In this document: positions 37,388-47,327 of the stretch, piece after piece | How positions within the stretch are numbered: the stretch's first letter is position 1 | How the letters are laid out: every line of letters starts with the position of its first letter | Assembly (NCBI RefSeq): GCF_900112615.1 | Contig: NZ_FOMK01000001.1 | Location: 248,001-312,000, forward strand | Source of the DNA: Chitinophaga sp. CF118 | Lineage (GTDB): Bacteria; Bacteroidota; Bacteroidia; Chitinophagales; Chitinophagaceae | Length of the DNA: 64,000 nucleotides | Reading direction: 5' to 3' | Position numbers and translations under genes: made by a program | The notes under the pieces: model-generated | Told to the model about the DNA's origin: nothing | Database searches by the model: none | What the model saw: the letters and a program-made list of their open reading frames with translations, nothing else

Positions 37388-38770
37388 TTACACGATCTTC
37401 ATCTTTACAGGATCCCAGTCAATCGCTTTTTTCCGGAAATAACTTTCGTTGGTTAATAGTGCTGGTCCGGCGGCACGAAGACCAAAAGAAGCATCTTCAA
37501 CAATGCTTTTTCCGTTCCGCATAGCTTCGAAGAAGTTCACAAAATGGTCATAGCGGGCATCATAACCGTTGGGTGATGCAAATGCGCTTTCTGATACCTG
37601 TGCAGGCTTTCGCTGTTCAGGGGAATATTTTGCATTATACTGTTTTACATATTCTTCCTGTGTAGCCTTTGTAAAAGTATTGTAGGTATCCCAGCCACCA
37701 TAACCAGGCGCTGCAGAGAGCTTATGTTTCTTTATTTTGAAATCTTCCCAGCCCAGCTCCATAACACCTTCCGTACCTATCAGGCGGGTAAATTCGCCAC
37801 CGCCGCCACCATCTGCGAAATTAACCCGAAGGGTCATCTGGAAAGCGGAATGTTCCTTTGTTTCAGGATAGTCAAAAATGGCCACTACCATATCAGGTAC
37901 ATCACGGCCGTCTTTCCACTGTACTAAGTTGCCACTGGCATAAATACGCTCCGGTCCCATAGAGCCGGTAATGAAATGCAGTCCGGATATCAGGTGTACA
38001 AACAGATCGCCGGGAATACCCGTGCCGTAAGCACGGTAGTTACGCCAGCGGAAAAAACGCACAGGATCAAAGGCCACTTTGGCTGTATCTTTCAGGAAGG
38101 TATCAAAATCAATGGTTTTGGGTGATGCATCCGGAGGAATTGAATATTGCCAGGCACCCAGCGCATCGTGCCGGTCCATTCGCGCCTCCACGATGTTCAG
38201 CTGCCCTATTTCGCCCGCCTGGTAGCGTTTCTTTGCTTCTGCCAGCATAATACTGCTTACCCGCTGGCTGCCTACCTGGAATATTGCTTTGGTACGCTGC
38301 TGGGTAGCTATCACCTTATGTCCTTCCTCCACCTGCTGCACCATTGGTTTTTCACAATACACTGCTTTCCCTTTCTCCATTGCATCGATAGCAATAGTAT
38401 CATGCCATAGATCGGGGGTAGCGATAATTACGGCATCAATATCTTTTCTGTTCAGCAGTTCGCGGTAATCGCGGGTAGTAAATATCTGATTGCCATAAAG
38501 CTCTTTTACTTTTGCCAGATGCCCATCATAGAGGTCTGCTGCTGCCACAAACTCCACTCCGGGAACTTTGATGGCGGTTTCCACATCTCCAAAGCCCATA
38601 ATACCCATGCCTATACATCCCAGGCGGATTTTATCGGTAGCTGCGGGTGGTTTATTGGGTTGTAAAATCTGAACGTGTTGTTTTCCAATTGCTGCAAGGG
38701 AACCAGCACCTAACATGGCTGCCGTACCACCAAGATTGCGGATGAATTTTCTACGGGAATGATCTGTCAT
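37388..38770 (-). CDS. Tat-exported Gfo/Idh/MocA-family oxidoreductase
   Basis: NAD(P)-dependent sugar oxidoreductase family. The N-terminus MTDHSRRKFIRNLGGTAAMLGAG has an SRRKFI twin-arginine motif, so folded export is expected. Rossmann motif IRLGCIGMGIMGFGD follows near residue 47; VIIATPDLWHDTIAI and VYCEKPMVQQVEEG (catalytic EKP) are typical. The frame opens at 38791 but ATG 38770 starts the Tat signal. Exported members include GH109-type glycosidases; the substrate is unknown. 460 residues. Confidence 0.88.
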   Translation of the reverse strand: MTDHSRRKFIRNLGGTAAMLGAGSLAAIGKQHVQILQPNKPPAATDKIRLGCIGMGIMGFGDVETAIKVPGVEFVAAADLYDGHLAKVKELYGNQIFTTRDYRELLNRKDIDAVIIATPDLWHDTIAIDAMEKGKAVYCEKPMVQQVEEGHKVIATQQRTKAIFQVGSQRVSSIMLAEAKKRYQAGEIGQLNIVEARMDRHDALGAWQYSIPPDASPKTIDFDTFLKDTAKVAFDPVRFFRWRNYRAYGTGIPGDLFVHLISGLHFITGSMGPERIYASGNLVQWKDGRDVPDMVVAIFDYPETKEHSAFQMTLRVNFADGGGGGEFTRLIGTEGVMELGWEDFKIKKHKLSAAPGYGGWDTYNTFTKATQEEYVKQYNAKYSPEQRKPAQVSESAFASPNGYDARYDHFVNFFEAMRNGKSIVEDASFGLRAAGPALLTNESYFRKKAIDWDPVKMKIV

Positions 38771-38912
38771 AACGTGAGGGTTTACAAACAATATACAAAA
38801 AATGGGATTACAGTTTTGAAAAAGAGGAGCTTATTTACCTCTTGATAAAAAGCTATTTTATGAAGATTACAACAAGATACTCGTGGGAAGTGGAATCCTT
38901 TTTAGCCGGTTC

Positions 38913-38951
38913 CAAAAAACAAAACGCCTGATGCAGACTGCATCAGGCGTT
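38913..38951 (-). terminator. Terminator of sdhCAB
   Basis: Perfect 13-bp stem (38923-38935 with 38939-38951), 3-nt loop, followed on the minus strand by TTGTTTTTTGG. Confidence 0.85.
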
Positions 38952-38972
38952 CAGATATATCTTATTCAACAA

Positions 38973-39737
38973 CTATTTCTCGTATGTGAAACCTGCAGAG
39001 ATAAACTCGCGGTTCAAACGTGCAATGTTGGTGAGGGAGATCTCTTTAGGACATTCTGCTTCGCAGGCACCGGTATTGGTACAGCTACCAAACAATTCCT
39101 TATCCATCTGAGCCACCATATTCAATGCCCTGCTCTTTCTCTCTGGCTGTCCCTGTGGCAGTAATGACAACTGGGAAACCTTTGCAGATAAGAACAACAT
39201 TGCAGATGAATTCTTACAGGCAGCTACGCATGCACCGCAACCGATACAGGCAGCAGCAGCAAAAGCAGCATCAGCGTCATCTTTGTTGATAGGAAGACAG
39301 TTGGCATCCTGAGCGTTTCCAGTGTTTACGGAAATATAACCACCTGCTTCAATGATACGGTCAAATGCACCTCTGTCTACTGTCAGGTCTTTTACCACAG
39401 GGAAAGCACCTGCTCTCCATGGTTCTACCGTTACAGTATCTCCATCCTTGAAAGCACGCATATGCAGCTGACAGGTAGTTGTACCTGCCCATGGACCGTG
39501 TGCACGGCCATTGATATGCATGGAACATGCTCCGCAGATCCCTTCGCGGCAATCATGATCAAATGCTATAGGCTCCTTACCTTCATTGATCAGGCGCTCG
39601 TTCAGCACATCAAACATTTCAAGGAAAGACATTTCTGAAGAAATACCCGATACCGGATATGTTTCAAACTTTCCCTGAGCATCTGTATTTTTCTGCCTCC
39701 ACACCTTGAGTGTGAGATTCATGTTATAATGTTCCAT
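38973..39737 (-). CDS. sdhB: Succinate dehydrogenase iron-sulfur subunit
   Basis: Electron-transfer subunit of complex II. Three cluster motifs are visible: [2Fe-2S] in [19 protein letters not shown] with the fourth Cys in TTCQLHM, [4Fe-4S] in [15 protein letters not shown], and [3Fe-4S] in [15 protein letters not shown]. The 254-residue length suits the Bacteroidota form linked to menaquinone. It is last in the sdhC-A-B operon, 60 nt after sdhA. Confidence 0.96.
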   Translation of the reverse strand: MEHYNMNLTLKVWRQKNTDAQGKFETYPVSGISSEMSFLEMFDVLNERLINEGKEPIAFDHDCREGICGACSMHINGRAHGPWAGTTTCQLHMRAFKDGDTVTVEPWRAGAFPVVKDLTVDRGAFDRIIEAGGYISVNTGNAQDANCLPINKDDADAAFAAAACIGCGACVAACKNSSAMLFLSAKVSQLSLLPQGQPERKSRALNMVAQMDKELFGSCTNTGACEAECPKEISLTNIARLNREFISAGFTYEK

Positions 39738-39797
39738 ATATCGTTGGACTATTATTGTAGTGAATAAACCCGGTTCCGCCTACGCTTCACCGATATC

Positions 39798-41774
39798 TTA
39801 TTTATAGCTGCGCTGTGTTGGTTTACATTCTTCAAACACCAGCGGCTCTTTATGCAGTTCGAACTGGCTTGGGCCTTTATACTCCCAGGCAGCTACATAA
39901 CTGAAATTGTCGTCGTCGCGTTTAGCTTCCCCTTCATCTGTCTGAGACTCTTCGCGGAAGTGACCACCACAGGATTCGCGGCGGTTCAGTGCATCTACGC
40001 ACATCAGCTCACCCAGTTCCAGGAAGTCAGCCACACGGCCAGCCTTTTCCAGTTCAGGATTAAATTCGTTGGCAGTACCTGGTACACGAACATCTTTCCA
40101 GAATTCAGCACGCAACTGCTGGATTTCAGTGATCGCTTCCTTCAGGCCCTTTTCATTACGCGCCATACCACATTTATCCCACATGATCTTGCCGAGCGCT
40201 TTATGGAAATGGTCTACAGACTTGGTGCCTTTGATGTTCATCAGCTTGTCAATATCTGCCTGTACATTTTTCTCAGCTTCCACGAACGCAGGGTGATCTG
40301 TTGGGATCTCTTTCGTGCGGATATCATCTGCCAGGTAATTACCCATAGTGTAAGGAATTACGAAGTAACCATCTGCCAGCCCCTGCATCAGTGCGGAAGC
40401 ACCCAGGCGGTTTGCACCGTGATCTGAGAAGTTAGCTTCACCCAATGCATACAGACCAGTGATGGAAGTCATCAGTTCATAATCTACCCACAGGCCACCC
40501 ATTGTGTAGTGCACTGCAGGATAGATCCGCATAGGCACTTCATAAGGGTTCTCACCAGTGATTTTGGCATACATATCGAAAAGGTTACCGTATTTCTCGG
40601 CTACCACTTCTTTACCCAGCTGACGGATCTGCTCTGGTGTTGCGTTGGAGATCTGCCTTTTGCTGGCTTCGATCCTACCGTAACGGTCCATGTTGAAAGC
40701 AAAATCCAGGTATACTGCCTGTTTTGAGCTACCTACACCATAACCGGCATCACATCTTTCTTTAGCAGCACGGGAAGCCACGTCGCGTGGTACCAGGTTA
40801 CCAAAGGCAGGATATCTTCTTTCCAGGTAGTAATCTCTTTCCTCTTCAGGAATATCAGAAGGCTTGCGATTATCGTTTTGTTTTTTAGGTACCCAGATAC
40901 GACCATCGTTACGCAGTGACTCAGACATCAGCGTGAGCTTGGACTGATGATCACCGGAAACAGGGATACAGGTAGGGTGGATCTGTGTAAAGCAGGGATT
41001 GCCAAAGAAAGCACCTTTGCGGGTAGCCTTCCAGGCTGCTGTTACGTTAGAACCCATTGCGTTGGTAGACAGATAGAATACGTTACCATATCCACCGCTA
41101 CATAATAATACCGCATGACCGAAATGACGTTCCAGCTTACCGGTGATCAGGTCGCGCGCTATGATACCGCGGGCCTTACCATCGATAGTAACGATTTCCA
41201 GCATTTCATGACGGCTGTACATAGTTACATTACCCAATGCTATCTGACGTTCTAAAGCGGAGTAAGCACCTAATAATAACTGCTGACCAGTCTGGCCGGC
41301 AGCATAAAAGGTACGCTGTACCTGTGTACCACCAAAAGAACGGTTGCTGAGCAATCCGCCATATTCGCGGGCAAAGGGAACACCCTGCGCCACACACTGG
41401 TCTATAATATTGCCACTAACCTCAGCAAGGCGATGCACATTGGCTTCGCGAGCACGGTAGTCGCCACCTTTTACGGTATCGTAGAACAAACGGAACACGG
41501 AGTCACCGTCGTTCTGGTAATTTTTTGCAGCATTGATCCCTCCCTGTGCAGCAATACTATGTGCACGGCGGGGACTATCCTGGAAACAGAAAGCTTTTAC
41601 CTTATATCCTAACTCTCCCAAAGACGCTGCAGCTGAAGCGCCTGCCAAACCGGTACCTACAATGATTATCTCCATGTTGCGCTTGTTAGCCGGGTTTACC
41701 AGCTTACAATGCCCCTTGTAGTCTTCCCATTTCTTACCTAATGCGCCTTCTTTAGGAATTTTTGAGTCCAACAT
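39798..41774 (-). CDS. sdhA: Succinate dehydrogenase flavoprotein subunit
   Basis: Oxidises succinate to fumarate with covalent FAD. FAD-binding [21 protein letters not shown] begins near residue 36; [15 protein letters not shown] places the flavinylated His at 72; [16 protein letters not shown] and [18 protein letters not shown] belong to the active site, and [20 protein letters not shown] to the C-terminal flavin contact. 658 residues is the longer Bacteroidota / delta-proteobacterial form. It follows sdhC by 19 nt. Confidence 0.97.
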   Translation of the reverse strand: MLDSKIPKEGALGKKWEDYKGHCKLVNPANKRNMEIIIVGTGLAGASAAASLGELGYKVKAFCFQDSPRRAHSIAAQGGINAAKNYQNDGDSVFRLFYDTVKGGDYRAREANVHRLAEVSGNIIDQCVAQGVPFAREYGGLLSNRSFGGTQVQRTFYAAGQTGQQLLLGAYSALERQIALGNVTMYSRHEMLEIVTIDGKARGIIARDLITGKLERHFGHAVLLCSGGYGNVFYLSTNAMGSNVTAAWKATRKGAFFGNPCFTQIHPTCIPVSGDHQSKLTLMSESLRNDGRIWVPKKQNDNRKPSDIPEEERDYYLERRYPAFGNLVPRDVASRAAKERCDAGYGVGSSKQAVYLDFAFNMDRYGRIEASKRQISNATPEQIRQLGKEVVAEKYGNLFDMYAKITGENPYEVPMRIYPAVHYTMGGLWVDYELMTSITGLYALGEANFSDHGANRLGASALMQGLADGYFVIPYTMGNYLADDIRTKEIPTDHPAFVEAEKNVQADIDKLMNIKGTKSVDHFHKALGKIMWDKCGMARNEKGLKEAITEIQQLRAEFWKDVRVPGTANEFNPELEKAGRVADFLELGELMCVDALNRRESCGGHFREESQTDEGEAKRDDDNFSYVAAWEYKGPSQFELHKEPLVFEECKPTQRSYK

Positions 41775-41793
41775 ATATCCTTACTTTACTGAA

Positions 41794-42477
41794 TTATTTA
41801 AAATAGATTACCAGTGGAATGATGGCATAGCCAACAGGGATCGCAATCCCGAATAACCATACACCTACAAAATTGATCAGGCCATTGTACTTTACATGGT
41901 TCAGACCGAAAGTCTGGAAAGCACTTTTAAAACCGTGAACAAGATGGAAGGAAAGGCCAATCATACCAATTACGTAGAGGGCTACTAACCATTCTACTTT
42001 AAAAGCACTGTTTACGATCGTATAAAGATCTTTCAGAGGCTCAATACCACCTTCATAAGTTCTGGTAGGAACATCTCCATAGTGGAATTTCCACCAGAAG
42101 TCTGCCAGATGGATAATTAAGAAGATAAGCAGGATGCTGCCCATGATAGCCATCTGGCGGCTGAACCAGGAAGAGGTCTGGTTACCGGGGTTGATAGCAT
42201 ATTTAACCGGACGTGCAGCCCTGTTGCGGAAAGTAAGCTGTAAAGCAATCACAGCGTGGACTATGATAATGATCTTCAGTCCCCAGGCAATGAACTGTAT
42301 CAATGAGTTATGCCCCATGAAGGCCGCATACGCATTAAAAGCCGCACCTTCATCATTCTTAAGCAGTTGGAAATTACCTGCCAGGTGCACTATAATGAAA
42401 CTACAAAGAAATAGGCCGGTAGCACCCACTAACAATTTCTTACCGATAGAGGTATTAAAAAACTGTGACCAATTCAT
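41794..42477 (-). CDS. sdhC: Succinate dehydrogenase cytochrome b subunit
   Basis: Membrane anchor of complex II, a fused single subunit with five predicted membrane segments (for example LLVGATGLFLCSFIIVHLAG and MAIMGSILLIFLIIHLADF). Histidines in IVHLAGN, HAVIALQ, IIHLADFWWKFH, and SFHLVHGFKSAFQT are placed to bind two haems b, as in menaquinone-linked enzymes. The frame opens at 42564, but ATG 42477 (MNWSQFF) fits and leaves room for the promoter. 227 residues. Confidence 0.94.
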   Translation of the reverse strand: MNWSQFFNTSIGKKLLVGATGLFLCSFIIVHLAGNFQLLKNDEGAAFNAYAAFMGHNSLIQFIAWGLKIIIIVHAVIALQLTFRNRAARPVKYAINPGNQTSSWFSRQMAIMGSILLIFLIIHLADFWWKFHYGDVPTRTYEGGIEPLKDLYTIVNSAFKVEWLVALYVIGMIGLSFHLVHGFKSAFQTFGLNHVKYNGLINFVGVWLFGIAIPVGYAIIPLVIYFK

Positions 42478-42534
42478 AACTAAAATTCTAAGCTTCCTAA
42501 AAAGATGATATGATAATATTTCGAATATATCGGG

Positions 42535-42565
42535 CAAATTTAACGCAGGAAAAGTAAAAAGCAAA
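42535..42565 (-). promoter_or_regulatory. Promoter of sdhCAB
   Basis: On the minus strand, TTTG (42565-42562), 19-nt spacer, TAAATTTG (42542-42535): an ideal Bacteroidota promoter, start near 42528, leader about 50 nt. It supports the sdhC start at 42477. Confidence 0.65.
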
Positions 42566-42595
42566 TGATATTTCTCAGTTTTTCAACATGTGGAA

Positions 42596-43159
42596 CTACT
42601 CCAACCTCCGCATCATGAGGTTATCTACCAGATTATAGAGATGCTGGGGCTGGAAAGTACGCCATTTATCAATGTCTATCAGGTGTACGTAATTATCAAT
42701 ATGCGCCCTCTCAAATTCCTGCCGGGTATATTCCGGCATATTTAAACTGACAATCCACCCTCCGTTGTCACGGATATCTTCCCACCACTCCTCATAATAA
42801 CAATCATCTGAGGAATGGAAGTTCATTACATTCTCTGAAATTAATATAAATTTATTAATGCCACTGGAAATCATGATGTCTATCACATCCCGCTTCAGTG
42901 TCATAATATCATTCTCGATACAATCATTCCACTCTCCCAGTAATTCTATAATAGCAAAGTTGAACTGGTAATCTGCAAACAGGATCTTGATATACAGCGT
43001 GCGGGAACCAAATTCATCCCACTGTGGATGTACGTAATAATTATAAACAGTATTGGTATACTGAAATTCGCTATACTCTCTGCCAAAGAAAGGAGATTGC
43101 TCATCTTCCTCAGCTGTATATAAGTGGCGCCAGTTATAAAAAGGTTCTATGTTGTGCAT
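42596..43159 (-). CDS. Hypothetical protein, conserved-looking
   Basis: Not recognised. 187 residues, no signal peptide, rich in aromatic and acidic residues (Tyr, Trp, Asp, Glu). The middle part (RTLYIKILFADYQFNFAII, then MISSGINKFILISENVMNF) suggests an alpha/beta fold. It lies between the sdh promoter and murQ, with no clear operon partner. Confidence 0.65.
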   Translation of the reverse strand: MHNIEPFYNWRHLYTAEEDEQSPFFGREYSEFQYTNTVYNYYVHPQWDEFGSRTLYIKILFADYQFNFAIIELLGEWNDCIENDIMTLKRDVIDIMISSGINKFILISENVMNFHSSDDCYYEEWWEDIRDNGGWIVSLNMPEYTRQEFERAHIDNYVHLIDIDKWRTFQPQHLYNLVDNLMMRRLE

Positions 43160-43278
43160 GAAATCATCTTTATCTGGAAGATCTACCCTCTGGAGACCTC
43201 CAAAAAAACGTATGTTTTCACGAATTTCGAACTAAAAATTAAAAAATAGAAGTACGGCGTTTCTGAAAAAATTCGTAC

Positions 43279-44091
43279 CTATATATAAGATTCTATTGCC
43301 TTTCTCACACTACCGGCTTTCAACAGCATATTCTTAGCTTCTTCATAATCTGTCAGCGACAATTTCTCCATCAGCATCTTCACACCTCTGTCTACCAGCT
43401 TGTCATTGCTCAACTGCATGTTTACCATTTTATTATCTTCCACACGCCCCAGCTGGATCATCACAGCCGTAGAGATCATATTGAGGACCAGCTTCTGCGC
43501 TGTACCGCTTTTCATACGGGTGCTGCCGGTAATAAATTCCGGACCTACCACCACTTCTATTGGGAAATCAGCTTCATCAGATAAGGGAGCGCCCGGATTA
43601 CAACAGATACTGCCGGTGATAATGCCTTCCCGCCTGCACTTCTGCAAGGCACCTATTACATATGGAGTGGTACCACTGGCGGCTATGCCCACTACCACAT
43701 CCTTTTCGGTGATATTACATTCCTGCAAATCTTTCCAGCCCTGGTTCCGGTCGTCTTCTGCAAACTCTACAGCTTTGCGGATGGCAGCATCTCCACCGGC
43801 AATCAAACCAATTACCAGCCCATGCGGTACACCAAAAGTAGGAGGACATTCAGAGGCATCAACAATTCCTAAACGGCCACTGGTACCGGCTCCAAGATAG
43901 AACAACCGGCCACCTGCCAGCATTTTATCTGCAATGGCGGTTACAAGTTTTTCAATCTGCGGTAATACTTTTTCTATTGCCTGTGGTACTGTTTTATCTT
44001 CTTTATTGATATTGCTCAGGATCTCCTGCACACTCATTTTTTCCAGATGATGGTAGTGTGAAGACTCCTCTGTTACTCTCTTAAAGGACAT
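43279..44091 (-). CDS. murQ: N-acetylmuramic acid 6-phosphate etherase
   Basis: Cleaves the lactyl ether of MurNAc-6-phosphate to give GlcNAc-6-phosphate in cell-wall recycling. SIS-domain motif YLGAGTSGRLGIVDASECPPTFG lies near residue 66, with the catalytic Glu in SECPP, and the second signature is PEFITGSTRMKSGTAQKLVLN near 188. The 270-residue protein lacks the C-terminal part of longer (about 300) enzymes. It starts 5 nt after the kinase gene on the same strand. Confidence 0.95.
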   Translation of the reverse strand: MSFKRVTEESSHYHHLEKMSVQEILSNINKEDKTVPQAIEKVLPQIEKLVTAIADKMLAGGRLFYLGAGTSGRLGIVDASECPPTFGVPHGLVIGLIAGGDAAIRKAVEFAEDDRNQGWKDLQECNITEKDVVVGIAASGTTPYVIGALQKCRREGIITGSICCNPGAPLSDEADFPIEVVVGPEFITGSTRMKSGTAQKLVLNMISTAVMIQLGRVEDNKMVNMQLSNDKLVDRGVKMLMEKLSLTDYEEAKNMLLKAGSVRKAIESYI

Positions 44092-44096
44092 CGATG

Positions 44097-44948
44097 TTAG
44101 ATTTGATTATGATGATATGCAATCAGCCCTTCCATGGGGCTACGCAATATCCTGCCCAGTTGCAGCTCGTACAATTCACATAACTCTTTCAGGATATCAC
44201 GGAAAGTCCATGCTATGCTACCGGTAAAGTGTAGGGAATGTGTCCAGCTTTCGCTGTACTTGTAAATATGGTTAAAGAAAAAATCGTTCAGACTGTCTTC
44301 CAGTATATTTTCTATGAGATAATGCCCCCTGTTCTCCCCTAGGAATGGTGCAAAGCCCGCCAGATAACGGTTTGCCATCGGTTTGCGGTACACATTCTCC
44401 AGAATTTCATCGTTATTGGTATTATACTGGCCATCGAAGCGGCTTTTCAGCTCTTCGTCAAATGAATTGTACATATACATCTGCAACAGCTTTTTACCCA
44501 GGTAAGCGCCACTGGCCTCATCTCCCAGAATAAAACCCAGTCCGGGATTATTCTTCGCCACCACTTTTCCATCATAAAAACAGGAATTGGCGCCTGTGCC
44601 CAGAATGCTTACCACTCCTGGTTCTCTTCCGCACAATGACCGGGCAGCGCCCATCAGATCATGATTCACATCTACAGCTGCAAGCGGCCATACCGACTTC
44701 AGGGCAGATTCCACAATCATTACGCTTTTACGTTGCAGGCAACCCGTACCGTAATAATATATTTCCTCCACCTGGATAGTTGGGGGTAAATGTGGCATGA
44801 GTTCCTTTTCCAGGATCTCCTTTATCTGCTGTGAATCGAGAAAGTAGGGGCTGATTCCCTGAGTTTTATAGTGCCAGGTTTCATTGCCTGCCAGCAAACA
44901 CCAGTCAGCCTTGGTGGACCCGCTATCAGCGATAAGTTTTATTTTCAT
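44097..44948 (-). CDS. BadF/BcrA-type amino-sugar kinase
   Basis: Actin-fold kinase: phosphate-1 motif LIADSGSTKADWCLL at the N-terminus, VSILGTGANSCFYDG near residue 115, and GFILGDEASGAYLGKKLL near 135, as in N-acetylglucosamine kinases. Being coupled to murQ, it likely phosphorylates GlcNAc or MurNAc released from the wall; the exact sugar cannot be decided from sequence. 283 residues. Confidence 0.85.
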   Translation of the reverse strand: MKIKLIADSGSTKADWCLLAGNETWHYKTQGISPYFLDSQQIKEILEKELMPHLPPTIQVEEIYYYGTGCLQRKSVMIVESALKSVWPLAAVDVNHDLMGAARSLCGREPGVVSILGTGANSCFYDGKVVAKNNPGLGFILGDEASGAYLGKKLLQMYMYNSFDEELKSRFDGQYNTNNDEILENVYRKPMANRYLAGFAPFLGENRGHYLIENILEDSLNDFFFNHIYKYSESWTHSLHFTGSIAWTFRDILKELCELYELQLGRILRSPMEGLIAYHHNQI

Positions 44949-45055
44949 GACACATCTTTGTTGTAGGTGAGGTTTAACTATTTGTCATCTGAAGATACGT
45001 TATCAAACATCCAACGTCAAACTTCAATCCATAAACTTATTATACTATTTTTGCC

Positions 45056-45063
45056 ACAAGTTA
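45056..45063 (+). promoter_or_regulatory. Candidate -7 box of the CtpA gene
   Basis: TATTTTTG fits TAnnTTTG; start would be near 45070, 75 nt before the ATG. No clear TTTG at -33. Confidence 0.35.
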
Positions 45064-45144
45064 AACAAAACGGGATTACATATACAAATGCTGTCAAAAT
45101 TAGCCACAAGTTAGACACTGTTGCTATTTTTCAATACTGAGACT

Positions 45145-46749
45145 ATGTTGAACAGGAAACTGAATGTTTTTTTACCGCTCTTATTTGCAATAGTGCTGGC
45201 CCTTGGTATGTATCTGGGACATCAAATGCCGGGTTCGAACTCTGGCGCGCAGACACTGCTCTTCAGCAGGGCTCCCCAGGGACCGCTGCAGGAAGTAATG
45301 GACCTGCTGAAAGTAAAATACGTAGATACTTTACAGGTAGCCGATCTGCAACAGGAGGCTATCGAAGGGTTGCTGGGACACCTGGACCCTCACTCTGTTT
45401 ACATTCCACCGTCCAACCTGGAAGAAGTAAATGAAGATCTCGATGGCGCTTTCCAGGGTATTGGTGTGGAGTTCAACATTACTGCTGATACCGTAAATGT
45501 GATTTCCGTAATAGCTGGCGGTCCTTCCGAAACGGCAGGCGTGAAAACAGGTGATAAAATCATTAAAGTAAATGATTCTCTTGTGGCCGGTAATGGCATC
45601 ACTGCAGATAAAATCCGGAAACTGTTACGTGGTCCGAAAGAATCCAAAGTGATAATCAGCATGCTGCGCAAAAATAAATTGCAGAATATCCAGATCGTCA
45701 GGGGTGTGATTCCTTTATACAGCGTGGATGCCAGCTATATGGTCACTCCGGAAATAGGATATATCAAAATCAGCAAATTTGCCGGTACCACTTACCAGGA
45801 GTTTATAGAGGCTATGCGTAAACTGCAAAAAACAGGTATGAAGAAACTGGTGATAGACCTGCGTCAGAATCCCGGTGGATACCTGGATGCCGCTACCCGC
45901 ATAGCAGATGAACTACTGTCTGATAATAAACTGATCCTCTACACCAAAGGTAAAAGCTATCCGCGTACAGATTACGATTGCGAAAAACCAGGACTTTTCG
46001 AAAGAGGCGCCCTTGCCATTCTTGCAGATGAAGGTTCCGCCAGCGCCAGTGAAATTCTGGCAGGTGCAGTGCAGGACTGGGATCGCGGTACCATCATAGG
46101 TCGCCGTACATTTGGAAAAGGACTGGTGCAGGAACAATTTGACCTGAGCAATGGTGGTGCACTTCGCCTCACTGTAGCCCGCTACTATACTCCTTCCGGC
46201 AGAAGTATCCAGAAATCTTATGCAAACGGACGCGAAGCTTATGATGAGGATATCATGGACAGGTTCAATCATGGAGAATTTGTAACTAAAGACAGTATCA
46301 AACAACTGGATACTGTGCAATATAAAACTTCAAAAGGCCGCATCGTATATGGTGGCGGAGGCATTACACCCGATGTATTTATTCCTTTCGATACCAGCCG
46401 TTTCTCTCCCGTCATAGCGAGTATGTATGCCCATAGTACTTTCAGCAATTTTGCTTACCAATACTATAATTCACATCAGGATGAATTTAAGGGATATAAA
46501 GATGCCGGCGTGTTCAGCAAACAGTTTGAACTGACTAATGATATTTACAATGCATATAAAATCTTTGCTGCAAAAGATAGTGTGCGTGGGATTGAAACTA
46601 TCAAACCACATGATGAAACAGAAATAAAAATCCGCCTTAAAGCCTTACTGGCACGACAGATATGGAGTTATGAGGGTTTCTATGAAGCGATGAACAAAGA
46701 TGATGAAATGGTGAAGAAGGCTGTGGGGATTTTACAGACAGAGAAATAA
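45145..46749 (+). CDS. ctpA: S41-family C-terminal processing peptidase
   Basis: Periplasmic tail-specific protease. Membrane or signal segment LNVFLPLLFAIVLALGMYLG at residues 4-24, a PDZ domain from about 85 (GIGVEFNITADTVNVISVIAGG), and the S41 core with catalytic Ser in ADEGSASASEILAGA and Lys in GRRTFGKGLVQEQF. The frame opens at TTG 45121; ATG 45145 starts the hydrophobic segment. 534 residues, longer than a minimal CtpA because of a C-terminal helical region from about 420. Confidence 0.93.
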   Translation: MLNRKLNVFLPLLFAIVLALGMYLGHQMPGSNSGAQTLLFSRAPQGPLQEVMDLLKVKYVDTLQVADLQQEAIEGLLGHLDPHSVYIPPSNLEEVNEDLDGAFQGIGVEFNITADTVNVISVIAGGPSETAGVKTGDKIIKVNDSLVAGNGITADKIRKLLRGPKESKVIISMLRKNKLQNIQIVRGVIPLYSVDASYMVTPEIGYIKISKFAGTTYQEFIEAMRKLQKTGMKKLVIDLRQNPGGYLDAATRIADELLSDNKLILYTKGKSYPRTDYDCEKPGLFERGALAILADEGSASASEILAGAVQDWDRGTIIGRRTFGKGLVQEQFDLSNGGALRLTVARYYTPSGRSIQKSYANGREAYDEDIMDRFNHGEFVTKDSIKQLDTVQYKTSKGRIVYGGGGITPDVFIPFDTSRFSPVIASMYAHSTFSNFAYQYYNSHQDEFKGYKDAGVFSKQFELTNDIYNAYKIFAAKDSVRGIETIKPHDETEIKIRLKALLARQIWSYEGFYEAMNKDDEMVKKAVGILQTEK

Positions 46750-46753
46750 TCTT

Positions 46754-46799
46754 ATAATAAAAAAAGGGCTGGTCAGATGATCAGCCCTTTTTTTATTAT
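46754..46799 (+). terminator. Terminator of ctpA
   Basis: Perfect 18-bp stem (46754-46771 with 46782-46799) with A-rich/T-rich ends and a 10-nt loop. Confidence 0.85.
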
Positions 46800-46857
46800 T
46801 TATCATGGTTACTTTCTACTTTGTAATATTTATCATCTTCAATAATTATACAAACTT

Positions 46858-46926
46858 TATCAGCTTTTTTAGAGAAGTGAATTCTGCTTTTGCTGAGCGA
46901 ATATTTTACCAGGATAAAAGCTGATA
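46858..46926. other. Inverted repeat in the ctpA / lipoprotein junction
   Basis: TATCAGCTTTT (46858-46868) is the exact reverse complement of 46916-46926; 47 nt lie between. GCTGATAAT recurs at 46939. The stretch 46800-46980 holds no open frame, and its role is unknown. Confidence 0.45.
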
Positions 46927-46981
46927 ATTAAAAGGAAGGCTGATAATAAATATCTCATTTTACCAAACTATTAAACATAAG

Positions 46982-47010
46982 AAAGCCGCTCCGTTTGCAC
47001 GAAGCGGCCT
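46982..47010 (-). terminator. Terminator of the small lipoprotein gene
   Basis: GCCGCT/AGCGGC stem with a roughly 12-nt loop, followed on the minus strand by TTTCTT. Confidence 0.55.
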
Positions 47011-47029
47011 ATAACTTCTACAAAACAGA

Positions 47030-47242
47030 TTAGTGTTTTGCTTCAGCAGCAGGAGCAGTAGTATCAGCTACAACAGCAGATGAATCAGCTACAACAGCAG
47101 ATGAATCAACAGCAGGAGTAGCAGCTACAGTGTCAACAGCAGGAGCAGTAGCAGTAGAATCAGTAGTAGATTCAGTAGAACCACCGTTACAAGCTACAAA
47201 GAAGATACCAGCAGCAGCTGCTAAGAAGAATAATTTTTTCAT
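47030..47242 (-). CDS. Small Ala/Thr/Ser/Val-rich lipoprotein
   Basis: A 70-residue protein: lipoprotein signal MKKLFFLAAAAGIFFVAC with lipobox FVAC, then a mature part made almost wholly of Ala, Thr, Ser, Val and Asp, including SSAVVAD twice in a row. At the DNA level this is a perfect 21-bp tandem duplication (47063-47083 and 47084-47104). Such short acidic, disordered lipoproteins are frequent in Bacteroidota; the role is unknown. A -7 box TACCTTTG lies at 47273-47266 on the minus strand. Confidence 0.75.
   Translation of the reverse strand: MKKLFFLAAAAGIFFVACNGGSTESTTDSTATAPAVDTVAATPAVDSSAVVADSSAVVADTTAPAAEAKH
47063..47104. repeat. 21-bp tandem repeat inside the small lipoprotein gene
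   Basis: Two perfect copies of a 21-bp unit encoding SSAVVAD. Being in frame, gain or loss of units would change only the length of the disordered tail. Confidence 0.85.
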
Positions 47243-47265
47243 GCTTTAGTTGTTTTAAAGAAGCG

Positions 47266-47273
47266 CAAAGGTA
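47266..47273 (-). promoter_or_regulatory. -7 box of the small lipoprotein gene
   Basis: Minus-strand TACCTTTG fits TAnnTTTG, 24 nt before the ATG. Confidence 0.45.
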
Positions 47274-47327
47274 TATAGATATTTTTAATTATAAAATACC
47301 TTGACACTGACAATATGGCAAATAATG

